From JADGGM01 sp035277485 (GTDB lineage: Bacteria > Gemmatimonadota > Gemmatimonadetes > Gemmatimonadales > Gemmatimonadaceae): a stretch of 39,724 nt of DNA. The position numbers were made by a program, and so were the translations under genes. The DNA lies in the NCBI GenBank assembly GCA_035277485.1, contig DATEKK010000185.1, forward strand, positions 1 to 39,724. Reading direction: 5' to 3'. The notes beneath the pieces were generated by a model that saw only the letters and a list, made by a program, of their open reading frames with translations, was not told where the DNA came from and ran no database searches. Shown one piece after another: positions 34,237 to 39,724 of the stretch (positions within the stretch are counted from its first letter, which is position 1; each line of letters begins with the position of its first letter).

Positions 34237-35769
34237 TCACCCGGCACGCACCGACAAGGCGTGCCGGAACACGTTCCGCGGATCCCACCGCGCCTTGATA
34301 CGCTGCAGGCGCGGATAGTTCTCCTGGAAGTACACGGTCGTCCATGGGACACCCGATGTGTTGTACGCCGGGTCCGCGATGTCGACATCGGGATGATTGA
34401 TGAGCGCCCCGTCGTACGCATCGCCCGGTACCGGAACGCCGCCCGTATCGGCGAACAGATCGCGATAGAACGCCCGTACCCACGCGAGGCTCGCCGTCTC
34501 GTCCCGCCCATCCATCCAGCCGACGCTGCAGGCGAGGTCGAAGATCGCGTTCCGGTGCGCCGATGCCGTGGCGTCGGGCGCTACCGCGTTGACCTGACCG
34601 CCATACGTGGCGAGGCCGAGCATCCCGCCCATCACGTCGACGTCGTCGCGCACGAGGTGTGCGTAGGCGGCGTCGATCTGCTTGTCCGTTAGGCGACGGC
34701 GGAGCAGCGCGTCCTTGACCTTCGAGCTCACCCCGCCCCGCGGCATCGTGAACAGATCGGGGAACGGGTCGAGCGCGAAGTCGAGCCACGACAGGCGCGC
34801 CACCTCGCGTTTCGCCGGCGGGCCTAACGCACCGCACACCGCCCCGACATGGCCGTCAACCAGGCCCTCGACGACACCCGGCGGCGCCGTGCTCACGCCG
34901 CGCACGATGATCGTGCCGAACTGCTTGCGATGCGCTTCGAGCAAGGTCCACAACGAGGCGCCCGGTGACCCGGCAGCGCTGTTGCGCTCGCACCAGACGC
35001 CGTGGTCGCGCATGAGGCGCCGAAACGCCCCCTCGTCCACCCGGTCCCAGCTCCACTCGGCACGAAAAGTCGTAACCGACTCCGGCGCTCGCGGCAGCAG
35101 CGCCGCCGGGTCATCGCCCAGTGCGTTAGGCGAACGGAACCAGTAGCGCGTAACGGCACCCAGCGTTCCGCCGCCGGCGCCGGTGTTCGCCCACCACAGG
35201 TCGCGATGTGGATCGTCCGGCTCGCGCGTCGCGATCACGGCCGTCGCGCGTCCTCCAGCATCGACCGTCACGACTTCGACCGCGTACAGATAGTCGGCGG
35301 CCAAACCGTGTTGCCGGCACAGGAAGCCGAACGCGCCGCCGCACACGTGACCGCCCATGCCGACGCCGGGATATTCGCCGAGCGGAACCACGGTGCCCCA
35401 CTGCTCGGCGAGCGCGCGGAAGGTGTCACCCACGGTAGCGCCGGCCCCGACACACACGGCGCGGCGCGCCGGGTCGTACGAGATGCGCGTCATCGGCGAC
35501 ACGTCGATGATGGCTCGGACCTCAAGATCGGTGACGAAATTCTCGAGGCAGTGTCCGCCGCTGGTGAGGGCGAAGCGGCGTTCTTCGCGCACCGCTTCCT
35601 CGACGGCGGCCGCCACCTGCGCGGTCGATTCCGTTAGGCGCACGTAGTCGGGGTGCGCGGTGAATCGCTTGTTGAATTGCCTGTCGATGACGGCACGATA
35701 CCGCGCATCGTCGGGACCGATCTTGGCGGCGCCGGTGCGTGCGCCGCTCGAGGCGTGTGATGTCGTCAT
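34237..35769 (-). CDS. FAD-linked oxidoreductase, berberine-bridge-enzyme (BBE) type
   Basis: 510-residue flavoprotein of the PCMH/VAO type. The FAD-binding half has SGGHC (His73, the usual site of the covalent His-FAD bond), VGAGATVG and GEYPGVGMGGHVCGGAFG. The position that carries a second, Cys-linked bond in bicovalent members appears to be Tyr here. The C-terminus has the BBE signature, YFQENYPRLQRIKARWDPRNVF. The family oxidises sugars, alcohols or alkaloid-like substrates with O2; the substrate is not predictable. No signal peptide is seen. The ATG at 35769 has GGAG three bases upstream; an ATG at 35784 is possible. Confidence 0.88.
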   Translation of the reverse strand: MTTSHASSGARTGAAKIGPDDARYRAVIDRQFNKRFTAHPDYVRLTESTAQVAAAVEEAVREERRFALTSGGHCLENFVTDLEVRAIIDVSPMTRISYDPARRAVCVGAGATVGDTFRALAEQWGTVVPLGEYPGVGMGGHVCGGAFGFLCRQHGLAADYLYAVEVVTVDAGGRATAVIATREPDDPHRDLWWANTGAGGGTLGAVTRYWFRSPNALGDDPAALLPRAPESVTTFRAEWSWDRVDEGAFRRLMRDHGVWCERNSAAGSPGASLWTLLEAHRKQFGTIIVRGVSTAPPGVVEGLVDGHVGAVCGALGPPAKREVARLSWLDFALDPFPDLFTMPRGGVSSKVKDALLRRRLTDKQIDAAYAHLVRDDVDVMGGMLGLATYGGQVNAVAPDATASAHRNAIFDLACSVGWMDGRDETASLAWVRAFYRDLFADTGGVPVPGDAYDGALINHPDVDIADPAYNTSGVPWTTVYFQENYPRLQRIKARWDPRNVFRHALSVRAG

Positions 35770-35860
35770 CCGCTCCAATGTCATGATGCGACATTGCCGC
35801 CCGGCGGCGCGTGCACGGCATTGCGCGTGCAGCGGACCGGCGGCGCGGTCAAGATGTCGC

Positions 35861-36565
35861 CTAGAACAATCCCGGAACCGCACCCCACGTCGCATCGCGG
35901 TACTCGCCATACGACGGCCCGAAATGCGACGCCAGGTGCTGCTCCTCGAGCCGCACCTTGCGCCAATACGCCGCGAGCAAGAGCACGACGCCCACGAGCG
36001 CGTGCACCTCGCCCGAGATGAGCGCAGTGCACGCGTACATGCCTAACAGCGCGGTATAGATCGGATGGCGGAGCCACCGATACGGGCCGGCGCGCACGAG
36101 CTTTTGTCCCGCGGTCGCCGCGATCGCGCCGCTCCAGTTTCGGCCCAGAATGCGCCGAGACCAGATGGCCAAGGCCAGAAACAGCAGCTGGAGGACCAGC
36201 GCCGTCCAACCGAGCAGGATCGATGCAGGAACGAATCGCGCGCGCAATCCCGGGATCCCCAAGAAGACCATCACTTGTCCGATCGAGATCAGCGTGACGT
36301 GCACGGCGCGCGACGCCTTGGATTCCCGCCGCTCGACCGGCGCGGCGCTCGTTGCGGCCACTTCCCAATACAGACTCAACGCCACCCACACGGCCAGCGA
36401 GGCCCACAGCGGGGCCGTGTACCCGGAAAAGATCGCGGACGCCCACGCCGGCGGGTGCCCCGCGCCGCCTCCGTTAGGCGAGCGGAACGTCAGGCGCGCG
36501 GCCACGGCGCCGACGAGCGCGCCGATCAGCAGCGACGTGAGCTGTCTGCGCATCCGCGACGTCAT
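35861..36565 (-). CDS. Integral membrane methyltransferase, ICMT / PEMT-like
   Basis: 234 residues with about five hydrophobic segments and the C-terminal pattern of the isoprenylcysteine carboxyl-methyltransferase / phospholipid methyltransferase superfamily: GPYRWLRHPIYTALLG, then KVRLEEQHLASHFGPSYGEY. In bacteria such proteins methylate lipids or small molecules with S-adenosylmethionine; prenylated protein substrates are unlikely. It begins 2 bases after the stop of the unknown membrane protein upstream, so the two form an operon. Substrate unknown. Confidence 0.8.
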   Translation of the reverse strand: MTSRMRRQLTSLLIGALVGAVAARLTFRSPNGGGAGHPPAWASAIFSGYTAPLWASLAVWVALSLYWEVAATSAAPVERRESKASRAVHVTLISIGQVMVFLGIPGLRARFVPASILLGWTALVLQLLFLALAIWSRRILGRNWSGAIAATAGQKLVRAGPYRWLRHPIYTALLGMYACTALISGEVHALVGVVLLLAAYWRKVRLEEQHLASHFGPSYGEYRDATWGAVPGLF

Positions 36566-36567
36566 CG

Positions 36568-37326
36568 CTACGTGCGGGGCGCCGCGCCGGCGAGCGTCCG
36601 CCGCGCGGTGGCGAGTCGTGCCCTGAGACCCGGGACCGCGCTCGCGGTCGCGGGATTCGCGGCGAGTTTGCCGAGTGCCTCGTCCACCGCATCGAGACCG
36701 AGGTTGGCGCCGAATCGCGTGGACGCCTGCCGCCAGGCGCTCTGGAATTTGGGATCCGCGGCGAGCTCGGTTTCGCCTAACGATTGCGCCTTGCCGATGA
36801 TGTCGGCCAGCGCCGCCACGGCGCGTTGGGCGCCGGCAGGCGATGAGAAATTTCTCGGGTTCCCGACCAGCTCGAGCTCCGGCATACTGGACACGAATCG
36901 CTGCAATGCCGCCGCCTGCGCCGGGTTCCGCGGTGCGTTCGAGTGCATCAGCGCCTGCGCCGCGCCCATGATCGCGAACGGCGCCGTCGCCGCGTGCGTC
37001 AACACCGGCGTCCCGGACACGACGCCCGTGAGCGGCAGCGCGCCCAACGCGAGTCCGCCTAACCCATGCACGACGTGCAGGATCCGGCCTTCGATGCCGA
37101 AGACGATGTGCGTCACGTCGCGCAGCGGCGCGAAACCGAACAGCGCCGCGCCGCCGAGGCTGGCCCACGCCGCGCTCGATGCGCCGGCAAGCTTGAAGTG
37201 CTGGTAGGCACCAAGGCACGCCACCGCGACGAGCAGCAGCACGACGTGCAGGAGCACGCGCGTCGCGATGGCTCGCACCGTCTTTCGGCGCGCGGGCGGA
37301 CGCTCAACGGCTTCGGGGGTTTGCAC
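36568..37326 (-). CDS. Unknown membrane protein, operon partner of ICMT-like enzyme
   Basis: I do not recognise the family. 252 residues: basic N-terminus (PPARRKTVRAIATR), a strong membrane helix (VLLHVVLLLVAVACLGAYQ), and two or three further hydrophobic or Gly/Ala-rich segments up to about residue 145. A soluble, probably helical tail (about 160-252) has repeated Ala/Leu and charged residues. The GTG at 37326 is chosen because AGGGAG lies six bases before it; the frame is open to 37383. It is followed 2 bases later by the ICMT-like gene. A possible inverted-repeat operator lies 26 bases upstream. Confidence 0.65.
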   Translation of the reverse strand: MQTPEAVERPPARRKTVRAIATRVLLHVVLLLVAVACLGAYQHFKLAGASSAAWASLGGAALFGFAPLRDVTHIVFGIEGRILHVVHGLGGLALGALPLTGVVSGTPVLTHAATAPFAIMGAAQALMHSNAPRNPAQAAALQRFVSSMPELELVGNPRNFSSPAGAQRAVAALADIIGKAQSLGETELAADPKFQSAWRQASTRFGANLGLDAVDEALGKLAANPATASAVPGLRARLATARRTLAGAAPRT

Positions 37327-37351
37327 GCGACACTCCCTGTGCGCGGACCGC

Positions 37352-37375
37352 ATCACCATGTGTTCATCTGGTGAT
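37352..37375. promoter_or_regulatory. Candidate operator (inverted repeat)
   Basis: ATCACCA (37352-37358) and TGGTGAT (37369-37375) form a perfect 7-bp inverted repeat with a 10-base spacer, about two helical turns overall. It sits just upstream of the membrane-protein/ICMT operon start at 37326, a typical place for a dimeric repressor. A T8 run lies nearby at 37418-37425, unusual in this GC-rich DNA. No regulator gene is adjacent. Confidence 0.35.
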
Positions 37376-37469
37376 CCGGTCAAGTACGGATAGCCAACGC
37401 CGGCAACGTCTGACTCGTTTTTTTTACCGGCCGCCGATCACGACGGGAAGCGTCCCAGGCGCGCGTGGC

Positions 37470-37748
37470 TCAGCGATCCGGCACCAGCACTTCGTTCCAT
37501 TCTCGAATCGTCCATCGGGCTACGATGCCGTTGGCCACGAAGGGATCGTCTGCCACAAACTGCTCGGCGGCCGCGCGAGTCGAGAACAGACCCATCGCGC
37601 CGCCCAACGGCTCATCGGTGAACGGCCCGATCATCAACAACCGGCCGTCGCCGTGATAGGTGTGCCATAGCGCGCGGTGTGCCGCGATGTGCATCGGTAC
37701 GTTCGCGCGAAAGTCCGGTGTTGCTTCGTACTCGAGGACGTACTTCAT
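37470..37748 (-). CDS. YciI-like domain protein
   Basis: 92-residue protein of the YCII/DGPF superfamily, a small ferredoxin-like alpha+beta fold. Blocks: MKYVLEYEATPDF, the HIAAHRALW helix with His, LLMIGPFTDEPLGGAMGLF, and DDPFVANGIVARWTIREWNEV, the last being typical (DPF, then WxIREWN). A possible role in small-molecule conversion or dimer-based binding is known only for a few relatives. The ATG at 37748 has GGAG eight bases upstream. It is the last gene before the IS element. Confidence 0.87.
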   Translation of the reverse strand: MKYVLEYEATPDFRANVPMHIAAHRALWHTYHGDGRLLMIGPFTDEPLGGAMGLFSTRAAAEQFVADDPFVANGIVARWTIREWNEVLVPDR

Positions 37749-37872
37749 GGGGCGGCTCCGATTGCTGCGGTGGCCGTCCTCCCGCCGCGTCGAGAGAGGC
37801 GTGAGAAAACGGGCACCAGTGTCGCGCAAAGAGGCTTCGCGTGCGTTGTCGGCGCAAGACCCGCCCGAGCTA

Positions 37873-37891
37873 GACGTTAGTCACTGAGGAT
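37873..37891. repeat. IS630 left inverted repeat
   Basis: GACGTTAGTCACTGAGGAT, the exact reverse complement of 39089-39107, preceded by the TA target duplication. It contains GTTAGTC, a one-base variant of the dispersed GTTAGGC motif. Confidence 0.93.
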
Positions 37892-37951
37892 GTGATAAGC
37901 GTGGCATCCCGCATGCAGTACGTGAGGCATCCGTTACCCACGAGGGATGTG

Positions 37952-38413
37952 ATGACTCGAGGCCGACGCCGCAGACGCCCCGCGACCAACGTCAAGTTCA
38001 TCGTCAATCTCACGCCGGAGGAGCGCGCCCAGCTGCAGCACCTGCTGCGCGCGGGACGCCCGGCCGCCCGGCGGGCGACGCGCGCGCGCATCCTGCTCAA
38101 AGCCGACGAGGGACTGAGCGACGCGGCGGTGGCCGCGGCCGTCAACGTCGGCATCGCGACGGTGCACCGCATTCGGCAGCGATGCGTGGAAGAGGGCCTC
38201 GACGCCGCGCTCGAGGACCGGGCGCGGCGGGGGGCGCCCCCGTTGCTTTCCGGCGCCGCACAGGCGCATCTCGTGGCCGAGGCCTGTAGCAAGCCGCCTA
38301 ACGAGCGCCTGCGATGGACCCTCCGGCTCCTGGCCGATCGGGTCGTCGAGCTGAAGCTCGCCGAGCACTGTTCGTATGAAACCGTGCGGCGCGTGCTAAA
38401 AAAAACGTCTTGA
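37952..38413 (+). CDS. IS630 transposase, N-terminal part (orfA)
   Basis: Codes for the DNA-binding part of the transposase, 153 residues. A helix-turn-helix (LSDAAVAAAVNVGIATVHRI) follows a basic N-terminus, and the second half (WTLRLLADRVVELKLAEHCS) resembles the winged-helix-like linker common in IS630. The ATG at 37952 has GAGGG five bases upstream; the GTG at 37892 inside the terminal repeat is an unlikely start. The frame ends at 38413, 8 bases after an A8 run (38398-38405). A -1 slip there joins it to orfB and makes the full transposase. Confidence 0.88.
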   Translation: MTRGRRRRRPATNVKFIVNLTPEERAQLQHLLRAGRPAARRATRARILLKADEGLSDAAVAAAVNVGIATVHRIRQRCVEEGLDAALEDRARRGAPPLLSGAAQAHLVAEACSKPPNERLRWTLRLLADRVVELKLAEHCSYETVRRVLKKTS

Positions 38414-39099
38414 AGCCGTGGCAGAAGCAGGAATGGTGCATTCCGACCGTCGGGGCCGCGTTTGTCGCCCGCATGGAAGATGTGCTGGACCTCTATGCGG
38501 AGCCCGACGCGCCGCGGCGCCCCGTGGTGTGTTTTGATGAAGCCCCGGTGCAACTCATCGGCGAACGGTGGGCGCCGCTCCCCATGCGCCCGGGCATCCC
38601 GGCGCGCATTGACTTCGAGTACATCCGGCAGGGCACCTGCAACGTGTTCGTGTTCGTGAATCCCCGGCGCGGCTGGCGCCACCTCGCGGTCACCGCGCAG
38701 CGCACGAGCGCGGACTTCGCGCACCAGATGCGCTGGCTCGTCGATGCGGGCTATCCCAAGGCGGAGCGGATCCGGGTGGTGCTCGACAACTTGAGCACGC
38801 ATAAGCCGGAAGCGCTCTACGAGACCTTCCCGGCTGCAGAAGCCCGACGCATCGTGCGGAAGCTCGAATTCCATTACACGCCGACGCATGGCAGCTGGCT
38901 CAACATGGCCGAGCTGGAGCTGAGTGTCCTCGCGCGCCAATGTCTGGCCCAACGGGTGCCCGATGTCGCCACGCTGCGCATGCTCCTCGCCGCGTACGAA
39001 ACCCGCCGCAATGCGGCGAAGGCTACGATCACTTGGCAATTCACCAATGAGAAAGCCCGCCTGAAGCTGCACCGTCTCTACCCATCAAATCCTCAGTGA
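38410..39099 (+). CDS. IS630 transposase, catalytic part (orfB, by -1 frameshift)
   Basis: DDE transposase domain. Catalytic residues numbered from 38410: Asp43 in VVCFDEAP, Asp126 in VVLDNLSTHK, Glu168 in WLNMAELELSV. The coordinates start at a TTG, but no ribosome site is seen, and in-frame sequence joins directly to the slippery A8 (38398-38405). So it is probably made only as an orfA-orfB fusion by programmed -1 frameshifting (about 380 residues). The frame ends inside the right inverted repeat. Confidence 0.9.
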   Translation: MKPWQKQEWCIPTVGAAFVARMEDVLDLYAEPDAPRRPVVCFDEAPVQLIGERWAPLPMRPGIPARIDFEYIRQGTCNVFVFVNPRRGWRHLAVTAQRTSADFAHQMRWLVDAGYPKAERIRVVLDNLSTHKPEALYETFPAAEARRIVRKLEFHYTPTHGSWLNMAELELSVLARQCLAQRVPDVATLRMLLAAYETRRNAAKATITWQFTNEKARLKLHRLYPSNPQ

Positions 39100-39107
39100 C
39101 TAACGTC
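39089..39107. repeat. IS630 right inverted repeat
   Basis: ATCCTCAGTGACTAACGTC, perfect complement of the left end, followed by TA at 39108-39109. The orfB stop codon lies inside it. Confidence 0.93.
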
Positions 39108-39110
39108 TAG

Positions 39111-39179
39111 GCGAACCCGGAGTCAAGCCGCAGTTGGGAGGAAGTGCGCGCCGAGTTGAGTCGCCGGCGTAGCGGATAG
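39111..39179 (+). pseudogene. Fragment of antitoxin C-terminus (addiction-module type)
   Basis: Only about 22 residues remain, reading to SRSWEEVRAELSRRR and then a TAG at 39177. The WEEVRAEL ending is typical of the small addiction-module antitoxins (Unstab_antitox / TIGR02574 type) that pair with ParE toxins. The upstream part is missing: the IS ends 2 bases away and the sequence on its left side does not supply the N-terminus, so a deletion as well as an insertion is likely. Short, so moderate confidence. Confidence 0.5.
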
Positions 39180-39184
39180 GAAGC

Positions 39185-39340
39185 GTGCCGAAGGCGAGAG
39201 CGGTTCGATTCACGCCCCGGGCAGCGCAGGAGCTGGTCGGTGCGTTCCAATGGTACGAGGGTGCGCTATCCGGACTTGGCGGCGAGTCCACTAGAAGCGA
39301 GTTCGAGATGCGTCTGGCGCATCGTCGGCCACTGCGTTAG
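39185..39340 (+). pseudogene. Truncated ParE/RelE-type toxin
   Basis: 51 residues from a GTG with AGGAAG just upstream, 5 bases after the antitoxin remnant, which is normal spacing for such pairs. Residues 6-36 read VRFTPRAAQELVGAFQWYEG and then LSGLGGE, a good match to the N-terminal half of ParE. After that the sequence loses the family pattern and stops early (family members have about 95 residues), so it is probably inactive. The TAG stop lies in a GTTAGGC motif (39336-39342). Confidence 0.6.
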
Positions 39341-39346
39341 GCGCTG

Positions 39347-39724
39347 TTATAGCCGGAACCGTCCTTCCGCAACGCCACGCAGGATCGTCGTCGCTGTCTC
39401 AGCAGCCGACATCGTGTCGTCGCACACGATGTGGCGGGCGACTCGGTCGAAGTCGCGATAGAACTCGCTGTACCGCGAGTAATCCGCGATGCTTCCTTCC
39501 GCGCGGGCCTTTGCCCGCTCCGCGCACACCTGCTCGGATGGCCTTAGCACCACGTAATCGAGCGGCACCTCGCGCACTGACGCGATCTTCCGCATCGTGT
39601 CGAGAAACCACGGCGGGATCGAGAAATCGAGAATGACATGCGACCCGCCCGCCGCAAACGGAATCGCGGCCGCGGTCATCGCGGACATGATCGTGCGAAA
39701 TCGCTTCTGCGTGGGGCCCGGCGA
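39347..39724 (-). CDS. P-loop kinase / AAA-type NTPase, N-terminus beyond window edge
   Basis: 126 codons visible, open to the right edge. The sequence resembles the C-terminal part of small P-loop kinases (AAA_33 / shikimate-kinase-like or chloramphenicol-phosphotransferase-like): GSHVILDFSIPPWFLD, then PLDYVVLRPSEQVCAERAKAR, then the lid-like basic region and EFYRDFDRVA. The Walker A loop would lie in the missing part, so the call rests on the pattern PWFLD followed by YVVLRPS. An ATG at 39688 is internal, not the start. It converges on the toxin remnant with 6 bases between. Substrate unknown. Confidence 0.6.
   Translation of the reverse strand, partial: SPGPTQKRFRTIMSAMTAAAIPFAAGGSHVILDFSIPPWFLDTMRKIASVREVPLDYVVLRPSEQVCAERAKARAEGSIADYSRYSEFYRDFDRVARHIVCDDTMSAAETATTILRGVAEGRFRL

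Larger units (their letters stand above)
37873..39107 (+). mobile_element. IS630-family insertion sequence, complete
   Basis: 1235-bp element bounded by perfect 19-bp inverted repeats and flanked on both sides by TA (37871-37872 and 39108-39109), the target duplication of IS630/Tc1-mariner elements. It contains two overlapping frames, orfA (helix-turn-helix) and orfB (DDE domain), joined by an A8 slippery run. All parts look intact, so it could be active. It lies between the YciI-like gene and remains of a toxin-antitoxin pair, which may have been damaged by this or an earlier event. Confidence 0.93.
294..39342. repeat. Dispersed heptamer GTTAGGC / GCCTAAC (about 67 copies)
   Basis: By hand count, 44 copies read GTTAGGC on the plus strand and 23 read GCCTAAC, plus four TTAGGC copies without the leading G. 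Chance expectation for a 39.7-kb, ~69% GC sequence is about four. Most are preceded by C (CGTTAGGC). They occur in all frames of genes on either strand, at stop codons and between genes. Examples: 294, 336, 3761, 4361, 9604, 9682, 11101, 22099, 22129, 24471, 33720, 35633. Gaps: none from 16510 to 19016, and only one site between 26244 and 29147. Confidence 0.85.

Noticed and set aside
294..39342. GTTAGGC/GCCTAAC as integron attC core sites
   Set aside because: The heptamer fits the attC core consensus (GTTRRRY / RYYYAAC), but copies lie inside conserved genes on both strands without paired sites at attC spacing, cassette structure or an integrase gene. The closest inverted pair (29148/29200) is in the opposite order to attC.
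294..39342. TTAGGC as telomere-type repeat
   Set aside because: It equals the nematode telomere unit, but copies are single and dispersed, never in tandem.
1..39724. CRISPR arrays, tRNA or rRNA genes
   Set aside because: No regularly spaced repeats and no tRNA or rRNA sequence were found on reading through the window.

Overview
This window is about two-thirds or more G+C and is packed with genes on both strands, with short gaps and many 4-base ATGA overlaps. The gene content is typical of a free-living, probably motile, Gram-negative-type soil or water bacterium. It includes several Hanks-type Ser/Thr kinases, Lon, TatA, a class A penicillin-binding protein, a full chemosensory operon, an S9 peptidase and a fused E1alpha/beta oxo-acid dehydrogenase. 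I consider Gemmatimonadota the best guess. That is inference from gene style, not proof, and no rRNA or tRNA gene is present to test it.

Layout. 1-2888 (minus): two tandem paralogous Ser/Thr kinases, the first cut by the window edge. 3111-5672 (plus): Lon protease. 5692-8017 (minus): tatA behind a PBP1A-type transglycosylase/transpeptidase. 8177-10018 (plus): glutamine-dependent NAD synthetase. 10012-16976 (minus): a chemosensory operon in the order cheA, cheW, chemoreceptor, cheR, cheD, cheY, cheX, with no cheB. 17162-17539 (plus): a divergent single-domain response regulator. 17574-18285: an HNH endonuclease gene beside strong hairpins. 18286-20409 (plus): a second chemoreceptor with many membrane spans and a GAF-like region. 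20429-20908 (minus): a HIT hydrolase. 21023-25596 (plus): an exported TPR-CHAT protein overlapping a membrane-anchored Ser/Thr kinase. 25601-26805 (minus): an ECF sigma factor and its membrane anti-sigma factor. 27021-29129 (plus): the fused E1 dehydrogenase. 29202-31743 (minus): an MtfA-like peptidase, a DUF1801 protein, TrmO and a SIMPL protein. 32035-34218 (plus): a secreted S9 peptidase. 34237-37748 (minus): a BBE-type flavoprotein, an ICMT-like methyltransferase, an unknown membrane protein and a YciI-like protein. 37873-39107: an intact IS630-family element with perfect 19-bp ends and TA duplications. It is followed by remains of a ParE-type toxin-antitoxin pair and a P-loop kinase-like gene cut by the right edge.

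The strongest unexplained signal is not a gene. The heptamer GTTAGGC (usually CGTTAGGC) occurs about 67 times on the two strands by hand count, against roughly four expected from composition. It is found in every reading frame: as Leu-Gly, Pro-Asn, Leu-Thr or Val-Arg, and even as the stop codon of several genes. It therefore looks like a DNA-level signal, comparable to the HIP1 octamer of cyanobacteria or the uptake sequences of Neisseria and Haemophilus. Its function cannot be read from this sequence. A second notable system is the CHAT-protease/kinase gene pair.
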